Below are positions 1-7,946 of a DNA stretch of 64,000 nt, in pieces; the stretch's first letter is position 1, and each line of letters begins with the position of its first letter. The notes under the pieces are model-generated. The model saw nothing but the letters and a program-made list of their open reading frames with translations, was not told the DNA's origin and searched no databases. The position numbers were made by a program, and so were the translations under genes. The DNA is from Spiribacter sp. 2438 (GTDB taxonomy: Bacteria > Pseudomonadota > Gammaproteobacteria > Nitrococcales > Nitrococcaceae): NCBI RefSeq assembly GCF_009676705.1, contig NZ_CP046046.1:62001-126000 (forward strand). The letters are read 5' to 3'.

Positions 1-2
1 AG

Positions 3-233
3 GCCTACGGTGCGCCGGATATGGAGGCGGCCCTGGTTGAAGCCCGCGGGGAGGTCGCCTTCTGTGAATCCCTGTGTACCCCGGACATCAACACGGTGCT
101 GTCGGTCCAGCGGGATTTTGTGGACGGCGAGGTTAAAGAGGCCTTTCGTGTTCATCGGCCAAAGAGCGAGAGCGACTGGGAGAGCGCCCCGGTATTTCGC
201 ATCGTCCCGGAGACAGGAGGTGAGCCCCGATGA
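3..233 (+). CDS. C-terminal end of an unidentified protein upstream of the formate dehydrogenase accessory genes
   Basis: An open frame enters from outside the window and ends in a TGA that overlaps the ATG of the next gene (ATGA), so it is translationally coupled to the DUF3305 gene. About 76 residues are visible, with two cysteines near the middle (CESLC) and a charged, hydrophilic tail. I do not recognise the family. Its position at the head of the accessory block suggests it belongs to the formate dehydrogenase locus, but that is inference from context only. Confidence 0.55.
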   Translation, partial: AYGAPDMEAALVEARGEVAFCESLCTPDINTVLSVQRDFVDGEVKEAFRVHRPKSESDWESAPVFRIVPETGGEPR

Positions 234-718
234 CCGGAATGGCGATGGATCCCCCGGAGCGCACCCATTGGCCGGTGAGTGTGACCCTGAGGCGTGCCAT
301 GCGGGAGCGTCGAGGCTGGACATTTCCGGCCTGGTCACTGGCGGCGGTTGAGCTGGACACGGCTGAACGCGGCGTGGTGGAGACCCGGGTTGAAGAGGGG
401 GTGCGGGACTTTCGATGGTCCGGCCTGCGGCTCAGCCTGCATCGCTCCAATGCCGAAACCTACTGGTACAACCTCACCAGCCGGCAGCCATCGCTGCTGG
501 TGATCTGCCAGGAGGACCCGCAATACGGGCTCATGCCCTGGCTGGTCACGCTGGACCAGGACGAATCGGCGCGGCAGCAGGAAAGCGAGGCCGAAATTTT
601 TTCGACGCCGCTGCCGGCATGGCTGATTGACGAAGTCGAGCGGTTTGTCATGAGCCATTATCGCCCCGAGCCGCGTCGTCGCAAGCGTCGCAAGCCCCGG
701 GAGGCGTCCGATGAGTAA
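230..718 (+). CDS. DUF3305 family protein of the formate dehydrogenase locus
   Basis: A 162-residue soluble protein without signal peptide or membrane segment. The ATG follows a strong AGGAGG ribosome site and overlaps the preceding stop. The early WPVSVTLRR stretch, the tryptophan-rich centre (W-x-G-L-R-L-S-L, TYWYNL) and the WLVTLDQDE segment fit DUF3305, a family of unknown biochemistry that travels with FDH3-type formate dehydrogenases. The C-terminus is a basic Arg/Lys tail. It overlaps the following DUF3306 gene by 8 bases, the usual arrangement of the pair. A role in enzyme maturation or electron supply is assumed from association, not shown. Confidence 0.75.
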   Translation: MTGMAMDPPERTHWPVSVTLRRAMRERRGWTFPAWSLAAVELDTAERGVVETRVEEGVRDFRWSGLRLSLHRSNAETYWYNLTSRQPSLLVICQEDPQYGLMPWLVTLDQDESARQQESEAEIFSTPLPAWLIDEVERFVMSHYRPEPRRRKRRKPREASDE

Positions 719-1400
719 CGAACACGATCAGCCATCGCCGGATGAGGGTTTCCTCGGGCGATGGGCGCGGCGCAAGGGGGCGGCCCGGGTGGCGGCAGAG
801 CCGTCCGCGGCGCCGAATCCGCCAGTCGAGGCGGATGGGTCCGAGGATCATTTGCCGGCGGCGCCACGCCCGGAGGGGACGCCCGGCGAGGGCATGGACG
901 ATGCGCCGTCCACGGAGCCTGCCACCCTCACCGATGCCGATATGCCGGACATCGAGACGTTGCAGCCGGACAGTGATGTGAGCGGTTTTTTCTCGCCCGG
1001 GGTGAGTGATGCCCTGCGGCGCAAGGCGCTGCGCAAGCTTTTCCACAGCAGCCGCTTCAATGTCAAAGATGGGTTGGATGATTACGACGATGATTACACC
1101 CAGCTCCAGCCGCTGGGCAACACCATGACCCACGACCTGCGCCGGCAGAACGAACGACTGGCGGAGCGTCAGAGGGCGAAAGAGGCCGGGGAGGCGGCGG
1201 AGGCCGAAACCGAAGCCGAAACTGAGGCTGAGGCAGAGACCGAAAACGAGATGGGGGAAAAGGCCGAGACCGGGGCCGTGAGCGACGAGGACACCCGGAC
1301 GGCTGCCCGGTCGGAAGTGCCCGCCGGCCCCGACGCGAACCCGCCCACTCGCATTGACAATAACGCCGCCGATGGCGAGGAGGAAGACAGCCTTGCTTGA
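711..1400 (+). CDS. DUF3306 family protein with acidic repeat tail
   Basis: A 229-residue soluble protein. The N-terminal FLGRWARRK, the central SGFFSPGVSDALRRKALRKL block and the GLDDYDDDY-x-PLG segment are hallmarks of DUF3306, the constant partner of DUF3305 near formate dehydrogenase genes. Residues from about 155 onward form a very acidic low-complexity tail of repeated Glu-Ala and Glu-Thr units. The gene overlaps the next reading frame. No enzymatic residues are apparent. The family's function is unknown. Confidence 0.75.
   Translation: MSNEHDQPSPDEGFLGRWARRKGAARVAAEPSAAPNPPVEADGSEDHLPAAPRPEGTPGEGMDDAPSTEPATLTDADMPDIETLQPDSDVSGFFSPGVSDALRRKALRKLFHSSRFNVKDGLDDYDDDYTQLQPLGNTMTHDLRRQNERLAERQRAKEAGEAAEAETEAETEAEAETENEMGEKAETGAVSDEDTRTAARSEVPAGPDANPPTRIDNNAADGEEEDSLA
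1199..1260 (+). repeat. Imperfect coding repeat for Glu/Ala/Thr-rich tail
   Basis: Within the DUF3306 gene, units close to GCCGAAACC and GAGGCTGAG recur about seven times with third-position variation and encode alternating Glu-Ala/Glu-Thr. The pattern looks like an expanded, drifting tandem repeat, a place where length could differ between strains. Confidence 0.6.
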
Positions 1401-3057
1401 GATTACTCATCCGCCTCTCACGGAGCTGCCGGCCGTGGAAGCCAATGGACGGGCCCGGGCGGCGGCGCTGGCGGTGCTGTCCGAGGCCAACCTTGGAACC
1501 GCCGGTTTCGTCGATTACCAGGCGGGCAGTGCCGTGCTCATTGTCGGACCAGCGGAGCGCGCACTCGGCGCGGCCCGGGTGCTCGGGGACTCGATGCGCT
1601 GTCTGATTGTGGCCGACGACCCGGGCCAGGGGGCGGACTTGGGGCAGTATCTGCTGGCTCGGGGCCGGCCCATGATCACTGGCCACCTGGGGGCGTTCGT
1701 CGCCACCCTCGACACCGATAAGGGCGAGGTCAATCTGGCGTCCCTCGCGCAAGGCAAGTTGACCCACTTTGACCTGGTTCTGGATGTCTCGGATGAGCCG
1801 GTGATTGAGGTGGAAAAGCCACCCATTGGCTACCAGCGCGTCGGGCAGGACCCGCAGGCGCTGGGCGAGGCGCTGGCGCTACTCCCGGAGATGGTGGGGG
1901 ATTTTCAGAAGCCCCGCTTCTTCGCCTACAACGAGAACCTCTGCGCCCATGGCGCCCGCGGCCTGAGCGGCTGCACGCGCTGCCTGGACGCCTGCGCCAC
2001 CGGTGCGATCCGCTCCCTGGGCGAGATGATTGAGGTGGATCCTTATCTGTGTCAGGGCTGCGGCAGCTGCGCCACCACCTGTCCCAGCGGCGCCATTGCC
2101 TATGCCTACCCCGAGGCCCGGGATCTGCTCGGGGTGTTGCGCCGAGCCCTCAAAAGCTACAGCGCCATGGCCAGCCAACCCCCGGCGGTTCTGTTTCACG
2201 ACGATGACTGGGGCGCGGGAACCCTGGCGCCGCTGGGCGCTGAACTGCCGGAACGGGTCATCCCCGTTCCGGTGGAGGACACCGGCAGTCTGGGGCCCGA
2301 CATCTGGTTGATGACCCTGGCTTTCGGGGCCTCGGATGTTCTGATCCTGCAGCCTGACGGTGCCGAGCCGTCGGTGGTGGAAGCCAGTGCTACCCAGCGG
2401 GCGCTGTTCACACCGGTTCTGGAAGCGTTGCAGATGGAGCCGGCCCGGTTTGCCTTGCTGGACGGCACCGAAGGCCTCAAGGAGTGGCTGGTGAAGACAC
2501 CGCTGCATGACTCCCATGGCCGACAGGCACGCCAGTTCAGCATCGGCGGCGGCAAGCGGGAGCGACTTCAGGTGGCCTTCGCCGAGCTGTACCGGCCGAA
2601 CCGCGACGTCGCAACGACCCCGCTTCCGCCGGGCGCCCCCTTTGGCCAGATTCAGGTCGACCGGGACGCCTGCACGCTGTGCATGTCCTGTGCGGCGGTC
2701 TGTCCGGTGGAAGCCGTTGCCAGTGCCGGCGGAGAACCGCAGCTGCTGTTCGACGAGTCCCGCTGTCTGCAGTGTGGTCTTTGCGAGCAGGCCTGCCCCG
2801 AGGATGCGATTGCCCTGGAGGCGAGGCTTCATTTGCCCGCGTTCGCGCGCCCGGAGGCACGGGTACTCAATGAGGAGAAACCGTTTCACTGTGTCGGCTG
2901 CGGGAAAGTCTTCGCCACCGAAAAAATCATCAACCGCGTCGCGGATCAGCTGTCCGGGCACTGGATGTTCGAGGATGAGCGGGCTCGCCGGCGGCTGGAA
3001 ATGTGCGAGGACTGCCGGGTTAAGGACCTCTTCGATGACGAACAGATGGCGCGGTAA
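1393..3057 (+). CDS. Multi-cluster 4Fe-4S ferredoxin-type protein of the formate dehydrogenase locus
   Basis: About 554 residues. Two pairs of ferredoxin motifs are visible: C-x2-C-x3-C around residues 195-232 (including CQGCGSC) and again around 427-470 (CTLCMSC, CLQCGLC), giving up to four [4Fe-4S] clusters. A C-terminal CVGC...CEDC set may bind zinc or another cluster. The TTG at 1393 is chosen because GAGGAGG lies 8 bases upstream and the start then overlaps the DUF3306 stop; an ATG at 1372 and a TTG at 1354 lack such a site. The protein is probably cytoplasmic, as no signal is seen. Such ferredoxins accompany FDH3 enzymes, and a role in electron transfer during maturation is plausible but unproven. 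Confidence 0.8.
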   Translation: MLEITHPPLTELPAVEANGRARAAALAVLSEANLGTAGFVDYQAGSAVLIVGPAERALGAARVLGDSMRCLIVADDPGQGADLGQYLLARGRPMITGHLGAFVATLDTDKGEVNLASLAQGKLTHFDLVLDVSDEPVIEVEKPPIGYQRVGQDPQALGEALALLPEMVGDFQKPRFFAYNENLCAHGARGLSGCTRCLDACATGAIRSLGEMIEVDPYLCQGCGSCATTCPSGAIAYAYPEARDLLGVLRRALKSYSAMASQPPAVLFHDDDWGAGTLAPLGAELPERVIPVPVEDTGSLGPDIWLMTLAFGASDVLILQPDGAEPSVVEASATQRALFTPVLEALQMEPARFALLDGTEGLKEWLVKTPLHDSHGRQARQFSIGGGKRERLQVAFAELYRPNRDVATTPLPPGAPFGQIQVDRDACTLCMSCAAVCPVEAVASAGGEPQLLFDESRCLQCGLCEQACPEDAIALEARLHLPAFARPEARVLNEEKPFHCVGCGKVFATEKIINRVADQLSGHWMFEDERARRRLEMCEDCRVKDLFDDEQMAR

Positions 3058-3104
3058 TGGCCGATAATGGGGGGTATCGTGTCGCGCCGCACCACAGAAA
3101 GTTT

Positions 3105-3132
3105 TTGCCAACCGTTACAAATTCAGGATAAA
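3105..3132 (+). promoter_or_regulatory. Candidate promoter for the formate dehydrogenase structural operon
   Basis: TTGCCA at 3105-3110 and GATAAA at 3127-3132 are separated by 16 bases in an AT-rich patch of an otherwise GC-rich 108-base gap. The spacing is within the sigma-70 range, and the next gene begins about 40 bases downstream. No clear FNR-type site was seen. This is a pattern match only. Confidence 0.4.
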
Positions 3133-3173
3133 AATGGCAGATAAAAAGTTGCCAGAGTTGAGGAGTGAGACTG

Positions 3174-3803
3174 TTGGACGCAACTCGCGTTGAGGCTGCC
3201 GGCGAAGCAGTCAGGCCAACCCGTGCAGAGGCCGGGCCGGAGGATTGGCTCCGTTCCCGGGCTTACGCACTGCTGGCCCGTCTGTTTGCAGAGATCCCGT
3301 CGGCGGACGTCATCGACAGCCTGTCCGGGCTGGAAACCGGTGACGAAGAGGGGCCGCTGGTGGATGCCTGGCAACGGCTAGCCCGGGCGGCCGATCAGTC
3401 CGATCCCGAATCCCTCGACACCGAATACCACGCGCTGTTCATCGGCCTGGGCCGAGGCGAGGTGCTGCCCTACGGCAGCTGGTACCAGTCCGGTTTTCTG
3501 ATGGGGCGGCCGCTGGTGCAGCTCCGGGAGGATCTGCGGGCGCTGGGCCTCGAGCGCGAGGCCGATGTGAAAGAGCCCGAGGACCATGTCGGAGCATTGC
3601 TGGAGTGCATGGCGCTACTCAGCGGTCCGGACGGGATGTCCCTGGCCGCTCAGCGGGAATTCTTCAATGCCCACTTATCCGCCTGGATCGAGCGCTTCAT
3701 GCAAGACGTTCAGCAGGCGGAATCTGCCGATTTCTATCAAGCCGTCGGAGCGTTCGGTGAACGCTTTTTTGTGACGGAAAAACAATATCTCGAAATGGTC
3801 TGA
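3174..3803 (+). CDS. TorD/DmsD-family molybdoenzyme assembly chaperone
   Basis: About 209 residues. Family features are clear: a Glu-Tyr-x2-Leu-Phe segment, GRGEVLPYGS, PLVQLREDL and an EPEDHVGALLE motif. These proteins bind the Tat signal of a molybdenum enzyme and hold it back until the cofactor is inserted; here the client would be the catalytic subunit encoded at 4065. TTG at 3174 is preferred because GAGGAG lies 8 bases upstream; a GTG at 3165 overlaps that site. It is the first gene of the structural operon. Confidence 0.85.
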   Translation: MDATRVEAAGEAVRPTRAEAGPEDWLRSRAYALLARLFAEIPSADVIDSLSGLETGDEEGPLVDAWQRLARAADQSDPESLDTEYHALFIGLGRGEVLPYGSWYQSGFLMGRPLVQLREDLRALGLEREADVKEPEDHVGALLECMALLSGPDGMSLAAQREFFNAHLSAWIERFMQDVQQAESADFYQAVGAFGERFFVTEKQYLEMV

Positions 3804-3830
3804 CCGGATCACAGGATGGAGGAGAGAACC

Positions 3831-4049
3831 ATGAGCGCTAAAGACTCCCAGCACGACAGCAGTCGCCGACGCTTTCTCGGGGGGCTGGCTGCCAGCGGTG
3901 CCGTGGTCGGAGTGACGAGCGGTGGCTCGGCTCTCGCCATGGCCCAGAAGCCCACGCCGACCACGGAGGAGCCGACGGCATCATCCCGCGGTTCGGGTTA
4001 CCAGGAAACTGCGCACGTGCGTCGCTTCTACGACCTCGCCCGCGGCTGA
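3831..4049 (+). CDS. Formate dehydrogenase region Tat-target small protein
   Basis: A 72-residue protein with a twin-arginine signal (SRRRFLGG followed by a hydrophobic Ala/Gly stretch and an AMA-like cleavage site), so the mature part is only about 35-40 residues, ending in HVRRFYDLARG. The ATG at 3831 has GGAGGAG just upstream. It matches the small 'formate dehydrogenase region TAT target' family found just before the catalytic subunit. It may be a subunit or assembly factor of the exported complex; its function is not established. Confidence 0.8.
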   Translation: MSAKDSQHDSSRRRFLGGLAASGAVVGVTSGGSALAMAQKPTPTTEEPTASSRGSGYQETAHVRRFYDLARG

Positions 4050-4064
4050 TCCGGAGATAGCGCA

Positions 4065-7049
4065 ATGAAACTGATCAAGAAATCCGCCGGCTCGGACACG
4101 GGCCGGAACGCGACCTCGGTGTTTCCGAGCCTCTTTCACACCGCCATGGATCGCCGCACCTTCCTGCGCCGCTCCGGCCTCACCGCCGGTGCAGCGGTGG
4201 CTGGCGCGGCCCTGTCACCGGCGATGATGCGCCGTACCGAAGCCGCCGAGTCCGCGAATTCGCGGTTGGCCGGCGTCCCGGTGGAGCTGCGGCGTTCGGT
4301 CTGCAGCCACTGCTCGGTGGGCTGCGGCGTCGTGGCGGAGGTGCAGAACGGCGTCTGGACCGGCCAGGAGCCCGATTTCGACTCGCCCATCAATCTCGGG
4401 GCCCACTGTGCCAAGGGCGCTGCCCTGCGGGAGCACGGCGTGGGTGAGCGCCGGGTCAAGTACCCCATGAAGCTGGAGGGGGGGCGTTGGCGCCGGATCG
4501 ACTGGAATCAGGCGATTGATGAAATCGGCGACAAGCTTCTGCAGATCCGTGAGGAAAGCGGTCCCGACAGCGTCTGGTGGTGTGGTTCCTCCAAGGCCAG
4601 CAACGAGGGTGCCTACATCCAGCGCAAGTTCGCGGCGTTCTGGGGTAGCAACAACATCGACCACCAGGCCCGGATTTGCCACTCCACCACGGTGGCGGGT
4701 GTGGCCAATACCTGGGGCTATGGGGCGATGACCAACAGCTACAACGACATGCACAACTGCAAGTCGATGATTTTTGTTGGCAGCAACGCCGCCGAAGCGC
4801 ATCCGGTGTCCATGCAGCACATCCTCCGAGGCAAGGAAAACGGCGCCAAGATCATCGTGGTCGACCCGCGGTTCACGCGTACCGCGGCCCATGCGGATCA
4901 GCACATCAGCATCCGCTCAGGCACCGACGTGCCGTTTACCTGGGGGCTGCTCTGGCACATCTTCGAAAACGGCTGGGAAGACCGGGAATATATCCGCCAG
5001 CGGGTGTACGGGCTCGACAAGATCCGTGAAGAGGTGGCGCACTGGACACCCAGCCGGGTCGAGGACGTCACCGGCGTGCCCGAGGATCAGATGTACCAGG
5101 CGGCCAAGACGCTGGCCGAAAACCGCCCGGGCACCATCGTGTGGTGCATGGGTGGCACCCAGCATCACATCGGCAACAACAACACCCGGGCCTACTGTGT
5201 GCTGCAGCTGGCTCTGGGCAACATCGGCAAGTCCGGTGGCGGTGCCAACATCTTCCGCGGTCACTGCAACGTTCAGGGGGCCACGGACGTTGGCCCCAAC
5301 TGCCATTCCCTGCCCGCCTACTACGGCCTCTCCGAAGGGGCCTGGCGGCACTGGGCCCGGGTCTGGGATGTGGACTTCGACTATCTGAAGAGCCGCTTCG
5401 ATGACGGCGAGTACGATGCAGGCGGCGGCCAGATGACCAGCCCGATGAACATCTCGGGCATCCCGGTATCCCGCTGGATCGACGGCATCCTCGAGGATCC
5501 GGCCAACCTCAGTCAGCGTGACAACACGCGGGCGGTGTTCTTCCAGGGGCATGCGGTCAACTCGCAGACCCGGAATGTCGACATGAAGGAGGCCATCGAG
5601 AAACTCGAGCTGGTGGTGGTATCCGACCCCTATCCGACTCATCTGGCGGTGATGAGCGAGCGAACTGATGGAGTGTATCTGCTGCCGACCTGTACCCAGT
5701 TCGAGCAGCGGGGTTCCATTACCGCCTCGAACCGGTCCATTCAGTGGCGTGAGCAGGTGATCGAGCCGCTCTTCGAGTCCAAGACCGACGCTCACATCCT
5801 TTATGAATTTGCCCGCAAATTCGGATTCGAAGACCAGATGTTCAAGCACATCGCCATCGACGACGATGGTGCGCCGAACGTCGAGGACACTCTGCGGGAA
5901 ATCAACCGCGGCACGTGGACGATTGGCTACACCGGTCAGAGTCCCGAGCGCCTGAAACTGCATGCCCAGAACAAGCACACCTTTGACACCACCACCCTGC
6001 GGGCGGTTGGCGGTCCGGCGGACGGTGATTACTACGGTCTGCCCTGGCCATGCTGGGGCACGCCGGAGATGAACCACCCCGGTACCCATGTGCTTTACGA
6101 CACCAGCCAGCCGGTCAAGGACGGCGGGCTGACCTTCCGGGCCCGCTTCGGCGTCGAGCGTGATGGCGAGAGCCTGCTGGCCGACGGCTCCTATTCCGTG
6201 GGCTCCGAGCTGGATGACGGTTATCCGGAATTCTACTTTGGCACCCTGCGGCAGCTGGGTTGGCACACGGATCTGCGCCGCGACGAGCTGGCGGCCATCG
6301 CTTCAGTGGCCGGTGTCGACCCGAGCTCCCTGCCAGGCAATATCCGTGCTGCCAGTAACGCGCTGCTCGAGCAGCTGGATGGCGTCAACTGGAAAACCGA
6401 CCTTTCCGGCGGGATTCAGCGGGTGGCCATCGACCATGGCTGCGCACCGTTCGGCAATGCCAAGGCCCGCTGCGAAGTCTGGCAGTTCCCGGATCCGATT
6501 CCGGTTCACCGGGAGCCGCTGTACACGCCCCGCTATGACCTGGTTTCCGAATACCCGACCTACGACGACGTCCGGGCCTCCTATCGCCTGCCAACGCGGT
6601 ACGCCTCGGTGCAGGCCCAGGACTACTCCGGCGATTTTCCGCTGGTGTTCACCAGCGGCCGGCTCGTGGAATACGAGGGCGGTGGCGAGGAGACGCGCTC
6701 CAACCGCTGGCTCGCCGAGCTCCAGCAGGAGATGTTCGTCGAGATTCACCCGGCAGACGCCAACGACCGCAACATCCAGGACGGCGACACCGTCTGGCTG
6801 GATGGTCCGGAGGGCGGCAGTATCCGCATCCAGGCGATGGTGACCGAGCGCGTCCCCCGGGGCACGGTCTGGACCCCGTTCCATTTCGGTGGCCACTTCC
6901 AGGGTGAGGACCTGCTGGCGCGGTACCCCGAAGGCACAGCGCCCCATGTCCGCGGCGAAGCCTGTAACACCGCCACCACCTACGGCTACGACTCCGTCAC
7001 CCAGATGCAGGAGTCGAAGACCACCTTGTGCCAGATTCGCGCCGCTTGA
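4065..7049 (+). CDS. Formate dehydrogenase catalytic (alpha) subunit, Cys-type, Tat-exported
   Basis: A 994-residue molybdopterin oxidoreductase that oxidises formate to CO2. A twin-arginine signal (DRRTFLRRS, residues 29-37) sits behind a 28-residue N-terminal extension. Cys80, 83, 87 and 115 bind an N-terminal [4Fe-4S] cluster. The molybdenum ligand is Cys205 (codon TGC at 4677) in RICHSTTVAG; no in-frame TGA is present, so this is not a selenoprotein. Later domains follow the bis-MGD fold, ending in the C-terminal cofactor-binding barrel. With the beta and gamma genes it forms a periplasm-facing membrane complex feeding electrons to the quinone pool. It is preceded by a GGAGAT ribosome site. 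Confidence 0.93.
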   Translation: MKLIKKSAGSDTGRNATSVFPSLFHTAMDRRTFLRRSGLTAGAAVAGAALSPAMMRRTEAAESANSRLAGVPVELRRSVCSHCSVGCGVVAEVQNGVWTGQEPDFDSPINLGAHCAKGAALREHGVGERRVKYPMKLEGGRWRRIDWNQAIDEIGDKLLQIREESGPDSVWWCGSSKASNEGAYIQRKFAAFWGSNNIDHQARICHSTTVAGVANTWGYGAMTNSYNDMHNCKSMIFVGSNAAEAHPVSMQHILRGKENGAKIIVVDPRFTRTAAHADQHISIRSGTDVPFTWGLLWHIFENGWEDREYIRQRVYGLDKIREEVAHWTPSRVEDVTGVPEDQMYQAAKTLAENRPGTIVWCMGGTQHHIGNNNTRAYCVLQLALGNIGKSGGGANIFRGHCNVQGATDVGPNCHSLPAYYGLSEGAWRHWARVWDVDFDYLKSRFDDGEYDAGGGQMTSPMNISGIPVSRWIDGILEDPANLSQRDNTRAVFFQGHAVNSQTRNVDMKEAIEKLELVVVSDPYPTHLAVMSERTDGVYLLPTCTQFEQRGSITASNRSIQWREQVIEPLFESKTDAHILYEFARKFGFEDQMFKHIAIDDDGAPNVEDTLREINRGTWTIGYTGQSPERLKLHAQNKHTFDTTTLRAVGGPADGDYYGLPWPCWGTPEMNHPGTHVLYDTSQPVKDGGLTFRARFGVERDGESLLADGSYSVGSELDDGYPEFYFGTLRQLGWHTDLRRDELAAIASVAGVDPSSLPGNIRAASNALLEQLDGVNWKTDLSGGIQRVAIDHGCAPFGNAKARCEVWQFPDPIPVHREPLYTPRYDLVSEYPTYDDVRASYRLPTRYASVQAQDYSGDFPLVFTSGRLVEYEGGGEETRSNRWLAELQQEMFVEIHPADANDRNIQDGDTVWLDGPEGGSIRIQAMVTERVPRGTVWTPFHFGGHFQGEDLLARYPEGTAPHVRGEACNTATTYGYDSVTQMQESKTTLCQIRAA

Positions 7050-7078
7050 GGCGACACGGAACCTGAAGGAGAGCCGAC

Positions 7079-7669
7079 ATGGCAAGAATGAAATTTCTGT
7101 GTGACGCCGAGCGGTGTATTGAATGCAACGCCTGTGTCACGGCCTGCAAGAACGAAAATGAGGTGCCCTGGGGGATCAACCGCCGGCGGGTGATAACCCT
7201 GAACGACGGCGTGCCGGGCGAAAAGTCCATTTCGGTGGCCTGCATGCACTGCACCGATGCCCCGTGTGCCGCGGTCTGTCCGGTGGACTGCTTCTACACC
7301 ACCGACGACGGCATCGTCCTGCACGACAAGGACCTCTGCATCGGCTGCGGCTACTGCTTCTACGCCTGCCCCTTCGGTGCGCCGCAGTACCCCCGGCAGG
7401 AGGCCTTCGGGGTGCGGGGCAAGATGGACAAGTGCACCTTCTGCGCCGGTGGCCCCTCGGATAACAACAGCGACGCCGAGTATGCCAAGTACGGGGCCAA
7501 CCGGGTGGCCGAGGGCAAGCTGCCCGCCTGCGCAGAGATGTGTGCCACCAAGGCCCTGCTGGCCGGTGACGGTGACATGGTCGCGGATATCTACCGCGAA
7601 CGGGTCCTGCGGCGATCCGGACGGCCCCAGACCTGGGGCTGGGGCAAGGCTTACGGGGCGGGTGTCTAG
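7079..7669 (+). CDS. Formate dehydrogenase iron-sulfur (beta) subunit, FDH3 type
   Basis: A 196-residue ferredoxin-like subunit. It carries four cysteine groups: C13-x2-C16-x2-C19-x3-C23, then CMHC...CAAVC, CIGCGYCFYAC, and a late CTFC...CAEMC set, enough for four [4Fe-4S] clusters. It lacks the C-terminal membrane helix of the FDH-N beta subunit, matching the shorter FDH3 form. It passes electrons from the catalytic subunit to the cytochrome b subunit. It has no signal peptide of its own and would be co-exported with the alpha subunit. A clear AAGGAGAG site precedes the ATG. Confidence 0.92.
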   Translation: MARMKFLCDAERCIECNACVTACKNENEVPWGINRRRVITLNDGVPGEKSISVACMHCTDAPCAAVCPVDCFYTTDDGIVLHDKDLCIGCGYCFYACPFGAPQYPRQEAFGVRGKMDKCTFCAGGPSDNNSDAEYAKYGANRVAEGKLPACAEMCATKALLAGDGDMVADIYRERVLRRSGRPQTWGWGKAYGAGV

Positions 7670-7694
7670 CCCGCCGCTGATGGGAGCGAAGATC

Positions 7695-7916
7695 ATGGTT
7701 CGAAGCACCCGATGTATCCCGCGCTGGATGACGCTGTCCGGCCTCGCGGTGGCGATTCTGCTACTGGCTGGCTGCTACGAGGAGATGAGCGATGTCCGCG
7801 TCTATGACCCCGGCGTCTACAAAGGCGCCGAGGATCCACTAATGGAGATATCCGGGACCGAGGAGCTGCATGAGGAGCTCGCTCAGCGGTTTCAGGCCGT
7901 ACAGACCGACCGCTGA
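7695..7916 (+). CDS. Small lipoprotein between the beta and gamma subunit genes
   Basis: A 73-residue protein with a classic lipoprotein signal: basic N-terminus, hydrophobic VAILLLAG core and LAGC lipobox. The mature part is only about 48 residues, acidic, with VYDPGVYKGAEDP and a predicted helix near the end. ATG at 7695 is preferred over 7680 because GGGAG lies 8 bases upstream. It is embedded in the operon between beta and gamma, so it may stabilise the complex at the membrane. I do not recognise a named family. Confidence 0.7.
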   Translation: MVRSTRCIPRWMTLSGLAVAILLLAGCYEEMSDVRVYDPGVYKGAEDPLMEISGTEELHEELAQRFQAVQTDR

Positions 7917-7946
7917 TCCCGGATCATCGGTGTGGAGGGAAAAATA

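Noticed and set aside
4065-7049. Possible selenocysteine formate dehydrogenase
   Set aside because: The molybdenum-ligand codon at 4677 is TGC (Cys) and no in-frame TGA or SECIS-like hairpin follows.
7932-7946. GTG start for the formate dehydrogenase gamma subunit
   Set aside because: It would place the TGGAGGG ribosome site inside the coding region; ATG 7947 has the proper spacing.
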